Shown: positions 17,140 through 25,325 of the stretch, piece after piece | How positions within the stretch are numbered: the first letter of the stretch is position 1 | Layout: each line of letters begins with the position of its first letter | Origin: Verrucomicrobiota bacterium | Lineage (GTDB): Bacteria; Verrucomicrobiota; Verrucomicrobiia; Opitutales; Opitutaceae | Assembly: GCA_026398135.1 (NCBI GenBank) | Contig: JAPLTN010000017.1 | Location: forward strand, 1-64,000 | Length of the DNA: 64,000 nt | Reading direction: 5' to 3' | Notes under the pieces: generated by a model | The model's input: only the letters and a program-made list of their open reading frames with translations | The model's database searches: none | What the model was told of the DNA's origin: nothing | Position numbers and translations under genes: made by a program

Positions 17140-19503
17140 TTAGTCGCGGGCTTTGAGCACGCTGACGAGGTCGAGCTGGGACAGGCGGCGGCAGGCGAGC
17201 CAGAGACTGGCGGCGGTGGCTAGGGTAACGACGAGCACGGCGAAGGCGTAGTTGGCGGGGGTTAAAATAAGCGGCAGGCGTATGGTCTCGGTGCTGACGG
17301 TGGCAATGATGCTGGCAGCAATGCCGGAGCCGAGCACGAGTCCGAAGGGCATGGCGACGAGGGCGAGTAGTACGATCTCGCCGATGAGCACGATGCTGAC
17401 TTCGCGCACGGTGAAGCCGAGCACGCGCAGGGTCGCCAGTTCTCGGGTGCGTTCGGAGAGGGCGATGCGGGCGCTGTTGTAGCAGATGCCGGCGGCGACG
17501 ATGATGGCGAAGGTGCGGTAAAGCATCTGGATAAGGCCGATGCTTTCGGCGGTGGTCTTGCGGAAGCTTTCACGCAGGGAGTTTTTTATCATCACGCCGG
17601 CGGCTCCGGGAGTGGCTTTAAGTGCGGTGAGGAAGGCGGGCCACTGGCCGGCGGCGACGGTGAGATGCGCGCCGCTGAGGCGGTCGCCCTCGCGGAGGAA
17701 GCGGTTGAGCGCGTCGAGTTCTAGGTAGGCGGCGGTGCCGGCGAAGTCGTCGGTGATGGCGACGACGGGCAGGGTTTGGTGGACGCGTTTGCCTTGGAGG
17801 ACGCGGACCTCGACGGAGTCGCCGGGCGCGAGGCCCAGGGCATCGGCAAGGGCGTGGGAGAGCACGAGACCGTGCGGGGGAAGGGAGAAGGGGTGGCCGC
17901 GGGCATCGGTCAGGCGTTGGAGAGTGGCGGTGGCGGGGAGGCCGTTGAGCGAGACGCGGCGGGTGCGGGGACCGGCGGCGAGCTCCACCGGCACGCTGCG
18001 AAACGGTTCGGCGAGGATAACGCCGGGCAGGGCGCGCAAGTCGGCGAGGGCGCGGAGCGGCCCGGGTTCCTGGAGGGCGACGGTGACGGTCTGGCGTTGC
18101 ACGACGTCCCACTGGAAATCGAGCACGTGGCGGATGCCGTCGCGGAAGGAGCTGGGGACGACAAGGATGGCGGTGGCGAGGGCGAGGGCGGAGGTGGTGA
18201 GGGCGGCTTGCAGGGGTTTGCGGGCGAGGTTGCGCAGGGCCATGCGCAGCGGCACGGAGGCGTGGCGGGCGGGGCCGAGACGTTCCAGCAGACTGGGGCG
18301 AAAATCGGCGGGCGGCTCGGGGCGCATGGCCTCGGCGGGGGCGAGGCGGGCGATGCGGCGCACGGTGACGGCGACGCCGATGAGGGCGGAGCAGGCGCTG
18401 GCGGCGGCGGCGGCGAGGATGGCTCCCCAGGCGGGCATGAAGGCGAGGTCGGGGAAACGAAAAAAGAGGTGATACATGGCCACGATTTTGTGGCCGAGGA
18501 AGAAGCCGCCGAGGGTGCCGAGGGTGGTGCCGGCGGCGACGATGAGCAGGGCGAACTTGAGGTAGTGAAAACCGATGGCGGAGTTGGCGAAGCCGAAGGC
18601 CTTGAGCACGGCGATTTGTTCGCGCTGGAGGGTGATGAGCCGGGCGAGCACGGAGTGGGTCATGAAGGCGGCGACGCTGAGGAAAACGAGCGGGAAGCCG
18701 AAGGAGAGGCCGCGCAGGACGTTGATCTCGTCGGTGACGCGGCGGTTGCCCGGGTGGCGGTCGCGGTCGTAGGCGCCGAGGCCGCCCCAGGGTTCGAGCA
18801 GGCGGTCGAGGTCGGCGATGAGCGCGGCGGGGCGGGCGCCGGGGCCGAGGAGGACGGAGATTTGGTTGAACGCGCCGTCGAGGTCGAACGCCTCGGCGAG
18901 GGCTTTTTCGCGCATCCAGAATACGCCGAAGGTGCGGGGGTCGGGCAGGGCGGAGCCGGGCGGGGCCTCGAAGACGTAGTGCGGGGCGAGCACGATGCCG
19001 ACCACGCGCAGGGTGGTGAGGCGACCGTTGAGGAGGAGGTTGAGGGTACCGCCGGGTTGGATGTTGCGCGCTTCGGCGAAGGCTTCGCCGACCAGGACCT
19101 CGTCGGCGGAGGAGAGGGCGAGGGCGCGGCCGGCGCGGAGCACGGGGCGGTCGAGGAGCGGGTCGCGGCGGTCGGGCAGGGAGTGGACGAGGCCGGAGGC
19201 GGGTTCGAGCAGGCCGGGGACGTCGAGGGTGACGCCGACGCGCAGGGAGGGCTCGACGGCGGCGACGCCGGGCAGGGCGGCGATCTGGGCGGCGAAGGAA
19301 GAGGGCGCGCGCTTGAGGGAGGCGAAGAGGTCGCCGAAGCGCTGATCGCGGTAATAGGAATCGCGGGCGTGTTCCAGCGAGCCCATGAGGCTGCGGGTCA
19401 TGATCATCATGGCCAGGCCGCAGGCCATGACGAGGGCGACGGCGAAGAGCTGGGTGCGCAGGGCGCGGGCGTCGCGGAGAAGCTTTAAATCGAGCGGGTG
19501 CAC
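17140..19503 (-). CDS. ABC transporter permease with two FtsX domains (MacB/LolE-like)
   Basis: 787 residues starting with GTG at 19503 (the GTG-CAC-CCG start is the only plausible one before the first membrane helix). The layout is N-terminal helix LFAVALVMACGLAMMIMT, a periplasmic MacB-like domain (~45-250), three helices of the first FtsX unit (LSFGFPLVFLSVAAFMTHSV onward), then a second unit starting LRMALRNLARKPLQAALTTSALAL, another periplasmic domain, and three terminal helices. This is the duplicated 2x(1+3) topology of DevC/MacB-type exporters that push substrates from the periplasm rather than import. The ATPase gene lies 216 bp upstream, and the gap holds a long palindrome. Confidence 0.88.
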   Translation of the reverse strand: MHPLDLKLLRDARALRTQLFAVALVMACGLAMMIMTRSLMGSLEHARDSYYRDQRFGDLFASLKRAPSSFAAQIAALPGVAAVEPSLRVGVTLDVPGLLEPASGLVHSLPDRRDPLLDRPVLRAGRALALSSADEVLVGEAFAEARNIQPGGTLNLLLNGRLTTLRVVGIVLAPHYVFEAPPGSALPDPRTFGVFWMREKALAEAFDLDGAFNQISVLLGPGARPAALIADLDRLLEPWGGLGAYDRDRHPGNRRVTDEINVLRGLSFGFPLVFLSVAAFMTHSVLARLITLQREQIAVLKAFGFANSAIGFHYLKFALLIVAAGTTLGTLGGFFLGHKIVAMYHLFFRFPDLAFMPAWGAILAAAAASACSALIGVAVTVRRIARLAPAEAMRPEPPADFRPSLLERLGPARHASVPLRMALRNLARKPLQAALTTSALALATAILVVPSSFRDGIRHVLDFQWDVVQRQTVTVALQEPGPLRALADLRALPGVILAEPFRSVPVELAAGPRTRRVSLNGLPATATLQRLTDARGHPFSLPPHGLVLSHALADALGLAPGDSVEVRVLQGKRVHQTLPVVAITDDFAGTAAYLELDALNRFLREGDRLSGAHLTVAAGQWPAFLTALKATPGAAGVMIKNSLRESFRKTTAESIGLIQMLYRTFAIIVAAGICYNSARIALSERTRELATLRVLGFTVREVSIVLIGEIVLLALVAMPFGLVLGSGIAASIIATVSTETIRLPLILTPANYAFAVLVVTLATAASLWLACRRLSQLDLVSVLKARD

Positions 19504-19576
19504 GCAGGGAGCAGGGAGCGGGGAGCAAGGAGTTGGGAGGACGGAGTAGCGAAGCGGCGTCGGGCGTGTCGTGAGT

Positions 19577-19613
19577 CCGGCAAAGTGTAACCAATTTGGT
19601 TACACTTTGCCGG
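19577..19613. promoter_or_regulatory. Perfect 37-bp palindrome upstream of the permease gene
   Basis: Two exact 18-bp arms (left arm CCGGCAAAGTGTAACCAA) flank a single central T, about 75 bp before the permease GTG. The inner GTAACC/GGTTAC half-sites match those upstream of the adaptor gene, suggesting one regulator controls both. Transcribed as RNA it would also form a strong hairpin, but no T-run follows on either strand, which argues for an operator over a terminator. Confidence 0.7.
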
Positions 19614-19719
19614 GGGGGATGGCGGGGTCGGTGACGGGAGAGGGAGCGGGGGCGGAATAAGGGGAGCGATGAGCGGGGGGAGCGAGGGAGCGAAGGAGAG
19701 TGGGAGGACGGGCGGGGGG

Positions 19720-20451
19720 TTACCAGGCGAGTTCGGAGGGGGGCTTGCGGGTGGGGTTGGTGGTGAGGCTCTGGATGCGGCCGTCGGAGAGGTGGATGAC
19801 GCGGGCGGCCATGTCGGCGATGACGGCGTTGTGGGTGATGACGACGGTGAGGGTGCCGAGCTCGCGGTTGATGCGTTCGATGGCGGTGAGCACAGTGATG
19901 CCGGTCTGGATATCGAGGGCGCCGGTGGGCTCGTCGCAGAGCAGGACGGCGGGTTTCTTGGCGATGGCGCGGGCGATGGCGACGCGTTGTTGTTCGCCGC
20001 CGGAGAGTTGGGCGGGGAAGTGGTCGAGGCGGTGGGAGAGGCCGACGAGATCGAGGGCGGCCTCGGGGGTCATGGGATCGGGGGCGAGGGCGGTGATGAG
20101 GGCGACGTTTTCCCTGGCGGTGAGGGACGGGATGAGGTTATAGAACTGGAAAACGAAGCCGACCACGTGGCGGCGGTAGCGGGTGAGCTCGTCCTCGGTG
20201 GCGCGGGCGAGGTTCCAATCGCGATAGGAAAGGGAGCCGGTGGAAGGGAGGTCGAGGCCGCCGAGGAGGTTGAGCAGGGTGGATTTGCCGGAGCCGGAGG
20301 GGCCGAGCAGGACGACGAGTTCGCCGCCGAAGAGATCGAGATCGACGCCGGCGAGGGCGTGGACGGCGGCGTCGCCGTGGCCGTAGGTTTTGGTGAGGCC
20401 GCGGGCCTGGAAGACGGCGGCGGGGTGAGCGGGGGCGGCGGGCGGAGGCAT
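19720..20451 (-). CDS. ABC transporter ATP-binding protein (LolD/MacB type)
   Basis: 243 residues. [20 protein letters not shown] is Walker [19 protein letters not shown] the Q-loop, [19 protein letters not shown] the signature, [12 protein letters not shown] Walker B with catalytic Glu, and [12 protein letters not shown] the H-loop, so it should be active. The LDxxTG and GGLDxPxxG motifs are typical of the MacB/LolD branch. It energises the downstream permease; permease and adaptor follow on the same strand. The 19504-19719 gap contains only the palindrome described separately. Confidence 0.93.
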   Translation of the reverse strand: MPPPAAPAHPAAVFQARGLTKTYGHGDAAVHALAGVDLDLFGGELVVLLGPSGSGKSTLLNLLGGLDLPSTGSLSYRDWNLARATEDELTRYRRHVVGFVFQFYNLIPSLTARENVALITALAPDPMTPEAALDLVGLSHRLDHFPAQLSGGEQQRVAIARAIAKKPAVLLCDEPTGALDIQTGITVLTAIERINRELGTLTVVITHNAVIADMAARVIHLSDGRIQSLTTNPTRKPPSELAW

Positions 20452-20562
20452 GGCGGCGGAGGGCGGGAGTGCGAGGCGGGGCGAAACTGCGACTTCGGAG
20501 CACCGGGCGAGACGCCCGGTGCGGCACCCGGGACGGGCGCGCTCCCCGGACCGTTGGAGTGC

Positions 20563-21024
20563 TTATTCGATGCGGCCTTCGTCGAAGTCGATGAGATCGG
20601 GCACGCTGAGGATCTGGCCGATGCGGTCGGTGCAGCCCATGGCGGTGAGGGCTTCGGCGAGGAACTTGCGGCCTTCTTCGCTCATGCCGCGCTGGCAGAG
20701 TTCGCGGTTCCACTTGATGGCTTTTACGTCGGCGGGGAAAAGGGTTTTGAGACCGGCCTCGACGGTGGCCTCGTCCGCCGACTCGTGGACGATTTTTTCC
20801 ACGTCGGCGGGGTCTATGCCGAGGTGGAGGCAGAGGAAGCGGTCGAGGCCGCGTTTGTAGTTTTTGGCGTAGCTCTTGGGCAGGGCGCCGTGGGTTTTGA
20901 CGTAGCGGCACTTGGCGAGGAAGCGCGGGAGGTAGAGCAGGCCGGTGGCGGGGTGGGGGAGGTAGGGCGAGGGCAGGCAGGTGAGGACTTCGCCGGTGGA
21001 TCCGGGGATGGGCTTGGAAGGCAT
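20563..21024 (-). CDS. DUF5069 family protein
   Basis: 153 residues from ATG 21024 (MPSKPIPGSTG). TGLLYLPRFLAKCRYVKTHGALPKSYAKNY and FLCLHLGIDPADVEKIV match the small, uncharacterised DUF5069 family that is frequent in Verrucomicrobia. The protein appears soluble, with no signal or cofactor motif. It is divergent from the cytochrome-PQQ dehydrogenase gene, 64 bp apart. Function unknown. Confidence 0.7.
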   Translation of the reverse strand: MPSKPIPGSTGEVLTCLPSPYLPHPATGLLYLPRFLAKCRYVKTHGALPKSYAKNYKRGLDRFLCLHLGIDPADVEKIVHESADEATVEAGLKTLFPADVKAIKWNRELCQRGMSEEGRKFLAEALTAMGCTDRIGQILSVPDLIDFDEGRIE

Positions 21025-21088
21025 GATTGCCGCCAATGAGGCGCGGGCGGGGTTGCGGAGCAAGCGCGGGCGTGTATCGGTGGCGGGC

Positions 21089-22516
21089 ATGAAGCCATTT
21101 CGCGTCGCGTCGCTTGCGTTGTTCCTGAGTGGTCTGGCTGCGGTGGCGTCGGCCCAGGAGCTGACCCGGGACGCGGGCAAGCTCTACGCGGAGTTTTGTG
21201 CGACGTGCCACGGGGCGAACCTGGAAGGCGGGCAGGGCACGAGCTTGATCGACGACGTGTGGAATCGGGGCGATGGCAGCGACGAGCATCTGACCCGCAT
21301 GATTACGGACGGGTTGGCGGATGCGGGTATGCCGAGTTTTGGCGCGGTGCTGGATGCGCCGCGAGTGCGGGGCTTGGTGGTGTATCTGCGGGAAAAGGCG
21401 GTGCGGGCCCAGGAGGCGCAGACGGCGTATGCCAAGCCGGTCGAGGGCATGGTGGTGCGGGGGCGGGCGGCGAGTTTTCGGATCGAGACGGTGGCGAGCG
21501 GGTTGGGCGTGCCGTGGTCGGTGGCGTTTTTACCCGGTGGCGACTTGTTAATCGCGGAGCGCGAGGGGGCTTTGCGATGGGTGCGGAACGGGCGTTTGGA
21601 GCCGACGCCGATAACGGGCACGCCGAAGGTTTGGGCGCAGGGGCAGGGCGGGCTCTTGGTGGTGGAGGCGCATCCCGACTATGCGCGCAACGGCTGGATC
21701 TACCTGGCGTTCAGCGATCAGGGGGAAAAGGCGGGCGAGGCGATGACGGCGGTGGTACGCGGGCGCATTCGCGACGGGCGCTGGGTGGACGAGGAGCAAA
21801 TCTACCGGGCGCCACTCGGTTTGTATCGCTCCGGTGGCGTGCATTTCGGGACGCGGCTGGTGTTTGCCGAGGGTTATTTGTTTTTCGCCATCGGCGAGCG
21901 GGGCACGCAGGATCAGGCGCAGGATCTCGGACGCCCCAACGGTAAAATTCACCGGGTGCACGACGATGGGCGGGTGCCGGCGGACAACCCTTTCGTTAAC
22001 ACGCCGGGGGCCTTGCCGACGATTTGGAGTTACGGGCATCGCAATCCGCAGGGTCTGGTGGCGCGTCCGGGCACGGCGGGGGCGGGGTTTCAGCTTTGGG
22101 AGACCGAGCATGGACCGCGCGGGGGTGATGAGCTGAACGTGGTGCGGCGTGGCGCGAACTATGGCTGGCCGCTGATCACTTACGGGATGAACTACAATGG
22201 CACGCCGATCACCTCGGAAACGGGGCGGGCGGGTTTGGAGCAGCCGGTTTTGCATTGGACGCCGTCCATCGCGGTTTGCGGGCTGGCGGTTTACGCGGGT
22301 GATCAATTCCCCGGCTGGCGGGGGAATTTGCTCATCGGTTCTTTGCAGCAACAGGAGATGCGCCGGTTGGTTTTGGACGGCGACCGGGTGCTGGAGCAGG
22401 AGGTTTTGTTTCGTGGCATCGGTCGGGTTCGTTCGGTGCAAGTAAATGGCTCGGGCGAGGTTTACGTGTGTCTGGAGGGGCCGGGGCGGGTCCTGCGACT
22501 GGTGCCGGTGGAGTAA
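21089..22516 (+). CDS. Secreted cytochrome c-PQQ-type sugar dehydrogenase fusion
   Basis: 475 residues from ATG 21089, which gives a clean signal peptide (RVASLALFLSGLAAVASAQ). Residues ~27-110 are a small cytochrome c: haem-binding Cys37-x-x-Cys40-His41 in FCATCHGANL and a likely axial Met in DAGMPSFG. Residues ~130-475 form a six-bladed beta-propeller of the soluble glucose/sorbosone dehydrogenase family (GVPWSVAFLPGGDLLIAER, SYGHRNPQGL, WETEHGPRGGDELNVV). The family oxidises aldoses using PQQ; fusion to the haem domain would let electrons pass to the respiratory chain. No PQQ biosynthesis genes are in the window. Confidence 0.88.
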   Translation: MKPFRVASLALFLSGLAAVASAQELTRDAGKLYAEFCATCHGANLEGGQGTSLIDDVWNRGDGSDEHLTRMITDGLADAGMPSFGAVLDAPRVRGLVVYLREKAVRAQEAQTAYAKPVEGMVVRGRAASFRIETVASGLGVPWSVAFLPGGDLLIAEREGALRWVRNGRLEPTPITGTPKVWAQGQGGLLVVEAHPDYARNGWIYLAFSDQGEKAGEAMTAVVRGRIRDGRWVDEEQIYRAPLGLYRSGGVHFGTRLVFAEGYLFFAIGERGTQDQAQDLGRPNGKIHRVHDDGRVPADNPFVNTPGALPTIWSYGHRNPQGLVARPGTAGAGFQLWETEHGPRGGDELNVVRRGANYGWPLITYGMNYNGTPITSETGRAGLEQPVLHWTPSIAVCGLAVYAGDQFPGWRGNLLIGSLQQQEMRRLVLDGDRVLEQEVLFRGIGRVRSVQVNGSGEVYVCLEGPGRVLRLVPVE

Positions 22517-22558
22517 ATCTTGGGGCCTTGAAGCAGCGGTTCCTTCCGCATCGGAACG

Positions 22559-22575
22559 CTGGCACGGGATTTGCT
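22559..22575 (+). promoter_or_regulatory. Sigma-54 (RpoN) -24/-12 promoter
   Basis: CTGGCACGGGATTTGCT is a full match to the YTGGCACGRNNNTTGCW consensus, with GG at 22561-22562 and GC at 22573-22574, exactly ten bases apart. It lies 70 bp upstream of the aminotransferase ATG in a 129-bp gap. Such promoters need an enhancer-binding activator, classically under nitrogen control. Confidence 0.8.
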
Positions 22576-22645
22576 GAATTCATACTGACCTCTCCTCAAG
22601 GAGACTTGAGGGGCTTCGCCGTCTGCAAACTCAACCACAACCTCC

Positions 22646-23776
22646 ATGCTCTTCCTTCAGAACGTTTCCAAATACGCCCGGGTGCTTGCCGCCACCGGCG
22701 CGATTCTCGCCACCAATGCGGTCTTCGCCCAGCACGAGGTCGATGACTCCGCCGATGCCGGCCCGGTTAAAATTTCCGGTAACGAAAACGCTTTCGGTTA
22801 TTCCCCGGCCGCGATGACCGCCATGATGCAGTCGCTCGGTGGTATCAATCGCTATGCCCGCACCCAGGCCGAAGACTTCACCGCCGCGGTTGCCGCGCAC
22901 GAGAAGGTTCCAGCCAATTTCATCCTCCCCACCCCTGGCTCCGGCCCGGTGTTGAGCATGACCGCGTTGGCTTACGCCGCGCCCGGCAAGAATGTCGTCA
23001 CCGTGACCCCTGGCTACACCCAGTTGACCAATCTGTTCGCCAGCCAAGGTGGCACCGTTAAGTCTGTGCCTCTCAACGAGAACCTCGCCTACGACCTGAA
23101 GGCCATCGAGGCCGCGATCGATAAGGACACGGTCATCGTTTACATCTGCAATCCGAACAATCCGACCGGCACCGTGCCCGATCCCGAAGAGCTCAAGGCC
23201 TTCGTTCGCCGCATCCCGAAGAACGTGTTGATTTTTGCTGACGAAGCCTACCTCGAGCTCGCCCCCGGCGGTGTTGAAAAACACAGCCTGGCCCCGCTGC
23301 TCAACGAAGGCCTCAACATGATCGTTTCCCGCACCATGTCCAAGGCCTACGGCATGGCCGGTCTGCGCGTCGGCTACGGCATGGCCAAGCCTGAGATCCT
23401 CACCAAGCTCCGCCCCTATTACCAGGGTGGTCCTAACTTGCTCGCCCTCGTTGGCGGCACCGCTGCCATCCTCGACAAGGAATTCCTCGCCGAGAACATC
23501 GCCAACTACGCCAAGGTGCGCGAGATGGTTACCAAGGAACTCGCCGGTCTCGGCATCAAGTTCGCCGAGCCCAATGGCAGCTTCATCTTCATGGAAACCG
23601 GCATCGAAGCCGTTGAGTTCCAGAAGCTGATGCTCGCCGAGAAGATCGAAGTGGGCCGTCCTTTCGCGCCCATGACCAAGTGGGCCCGCGTGAGCATCGG
23701 CACCGAAGACGAGATGAAGCGCTTCCTCGTCGCCTTCAAGAAGGTCATGACCGCCCAGGGCAAGTTGAAGGGTTGA
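22646..23776 (+). CDS. Secreted class I/II (HisC-like) PLP aminotransferase
   Basis: 376 residues. An N-terminal Sec-type signal (YARVLAATGAILATNAVFAQ) precedes a complete fold-type I aminotransferase of the histidinol-phosphate aminotransferase branch: ISGNENAFGYSPAAM, PGSGPVLSMTAL (PLP phosphate loop), YICNPNNPTGTV (Asn), FADEAYLEL (Asp-x-x-Tyr) and SRTMSKAYGMAGLRVGY with the Schiff-base Lys233. Enzymes of this class shuttle amino groups between amino and 2-oxo acids; a periplasmic location is unusual. Transcription probably starts at the sigma-54 promoter and ends at the terminator just downstream. Codon use is strongly C-ending, unlike the flanking genes, suggesting high expression. Confidence 0.88.
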   Translation: MLFLQNVSKYARVLAATGAILATNAVFAQHEVDDSADAGPVKISGNENAFGYSPAAMTAMMQSLGGINRYARTQAEDFTAAVAAHEKVPANFILPTPGSGPVLSMTALAYAAPGKNVVTVTPGYTQLTNLFASQGGTVKSVPLNENLAYDLKAIEAAIDKDTVIVYICNPNNPTGTVPDPEELKAFVRRIPKNVLIFADEAYLELAPGGVEKHSLAPLLNEGLNMIVSRTMSKAYGMAGLRVGYGMAKPEILTKLRPYYQGGPNLLALVGGTAAILDKEFLAENIANYAKVREMVTKELAGLGIKFAEPNGSFIFMETGIEAVEFQKLMLAEKIEVGRPFAPMTKWARVSIGTEDEMKRFLVAFKKVMTAQGKLKG

Positions 23777-23796
23777 TTTTGGTTTAACCAGGTTGG

Positions 23797-23840
23797 AATC
23801 GGCTGCGGTGGCTTAACTCGCCTCGCAGCCGATTTTTTTT
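23797..23840 (+). terminator. Rho-independent terminator after the aminotransferase
   Basis: AATCGGCTGCG (23797-23807) pairs with CGCAGCCGATT (23824-23834), followed by an eight-T run ending at 23840. It lies 20 bp beyond the stop codon, so the aminotransferase is probably monocistronic. Confidence 0.85.
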
Positions 23841-23848
23841 GTCCGGTT

Positions 23849-24020
23849 CTCCTTTGTTAAAGTGATCCCAAAGTGACCGAAAATTGGCCGAGGACGGCCA
23901 ACGCTACATTGTCCAATCAGCGAAATGGCCGGTTTTTTGTAGAGTTGGCCGTCCCCGGCCAAAACAACGGTGAAGCGCATCTGCGGCGGAAACTTTTCAA
24001 CCCGGTTTACAGGGCGACCT
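23849..24020. repeat. Dispersed palindromic intergenic repeat, copy 2
   Basis: It starts TCCTTTGTTAAAGTG and contains TTGGCCGAGGACGGCCAACG near 23892, with its complement GTTGGCCGTCCCCGGCCAA near 23943-23961, as in copy 1. The right arm matches less well (GGTTTACAGGGCGACCTAC). It fills the gap between the terminator and the MFS transporter gene, with no other signal visible. Confidence 0.65.
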
Positions 24021-24036
24021 ACTGACCAACCCACGC

Positions 24037-25254
24037 ATGACGGAGCAAGCGGAGTTTCGGGATCGGCTGGGCGCGCAGTTGTGCGCCGCGATCCAGTTTG
24101 TGCTCACCGCGCAATCGTTGCTGATGATCCCGATGTTGCCGGCCTTTGCCGAGCGGCACGGGCAAAGCGGCGGCAGCGTGGCGCTAATCCTCGTGGTTTA
24201 TGCGGTGGTGATGGGAGTGGGCACCGGGTTGATGGGGCCTTTGTCGGATCGGGTGGGGCGGAAAAAAATGATCTTCGCCGGTTCGGCCCTGACCGGGCTT
24301 TGCCTGACCGGGCATTTTTGGGCGCATGATTTCGCCACCTTGCTGGTTTTGCGGGCGCTGACGGCGGTGGGGCACAGTATTTTGATCGGGGCCTTTACTT
24401 GTTTCGTGGCCGACCGTTTCCCGCACAAGCAGCGGGTGAAGGCCAACGGGCGCATCCAACTCGGTTATATCGCCGGGCAGACGGCGGGGGTATCGGCCGG
24501 GCTATTTTTACTGGATCGAGCGGGGCCGGAAGGCGTGCTCGGCTTGTGGGGGCTGCTTTTGCTGCCGATCAGTCTGGTTTTTGGCTGGGTGGTCGGGCCG
24601 GAGCGCGAAGGGGACCTTGCCCCGGTCGCGGTGCGTTTGCGCTGGCGCGATCACGTGGAGGCCTGGCGCGGACTCACCGCGAACTTTGGCACGGTCAGCA
24701 CGCTGACGGCTTATGCGCTGATGTTTGTGGCGGCGCATGCGTTTCTGGTCGTTTTTCCGCTTTGGGGACATGACCGCTTGGAGTTTAATTCCGAGACCCT
24801 GGGTTTTGTGTTTTTGGCGGGTGGCATCGTGCAGGCGCTTTTTCTGGTGGTGCCCGGCACCCCGCGTTTTGCCAAACGGCACGGCTCCTTGATCGTGGGC
24901 TCCTTGCGCTGGAGCGGCTTCGTGGTGATGGCGGCGGCGCTGCGGCCGGAAGCGGCCGGGGTGATCATCGGGGTGTATCTATTGTTTTCCGCTTTGCTGG
25001 CGGTGCGCATGGGGCCCTTGCAGGTGGCGATGTCGGGCATCGCGGCCCGGCATCACCGCGGCACGTGGATGGGCTGGGTGCAGTCAAGCGGCCAGGCGGG
25101 CCGGGCGGTGGGGGCGTGGGTGGGCGGCATGTCGTATTCGTTTTTGGGGGTGCGGGCGGTGTTCGTGATCGCGGCGGGCATGTTCATCGCCTCCGCCCTG
25201 CTTTTTGCGCGCGGGCGGGCCTTGAAAGATACGGTCGTGGTCGAGGTCTCTTGA
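24037..25254 (+). CDS. Major facilitator superfamily transporter
   Basis: 405 residues with about twelve membrane helices. The MFS signature loop between helices 2 and 3 is GPLSDRVGRKKMIFAGS, and an equivalent region after helix 8 is degenerate. The central cytoplasmic loop (GPEREGDLAPVAVRLRWRDHVEAWR) is short, as in drug/metabolite exporters of the DHA type. Substrate not predictable. It ends 5 bp before the sigma-54 promoter of the oxidase operon and is probably a separate unit. Confidence 0.85.
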   Translation: MTEQAEFRDRLGAQLCAAIQFVLTAQSLLMIPMLPAFAERHGQSGGSVALILVVYAVVMGVGTGLMGPLSDRVGRKKMIFAGSALTGLCLTGHFWAHDFATLLVLRALTAVGHSILIGAFTCFVADRFPHKQRVKANGRIQLGYIAGQTAGVSAGLFLLDRAGPEGVLGLWGLLLLPISLVFGWVVGPEREGDLAPVAVRLRWRDHVEAWRGLTANFGTVSTLTAYALMFVAAHAFLVVFPLWGHDRLEFNSETLGFVFLAGGIVQALFLVVPGTPRFAKRHGSLIVGSLRWSGFVVMAAALRPEAAGVIIGVYLLFSALLAVRMGPLQVAMSGIAARHHRGTWMGWVQSSGQAGRAVGAWVGGMSYSFLGVRAVFVIAAGMFIASALLFARGRALKDTVVVEVS

Positions 25255-25258
25255 GCGG

Positions 25259-25275
25259 CTGGCACGTTGACTGCT
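25259..25275 (+). promoter_or_regulatory. Sigma-54 (RpoN) -24/-12 promoter
   Basis: CTGGCACGTTGACTGCT has GG (25261-25262) and GC (25273-25274) ten bases apart. Its first eight bases equal those of the promoter at 22559; the -12 box is CTGC rather than TTGC. It lies 51 bp before the amine oxidase ATG. Confidence 0.72.
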
Positions 25276-25325
25276 TGGCATAGATTCCGGCCCGGCCAAA
25301 CCACCGCGGCCCACAACAAGCCACA

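Noticed and set aside
17776-19488. 570-codon open frame antisense to the ABC permease
   Set aside because: Composition is almost only Gly, Glu, Ala, Asp and Val, a mirror of GC-rich codons; no hydrophobic or catalytic pattern.
19577-19613. Terminator reading of the 37-bp palindrome
   Set aside because: No T-run on either strand, and half-sites recur at 17006-17026, so an operator is more likely.
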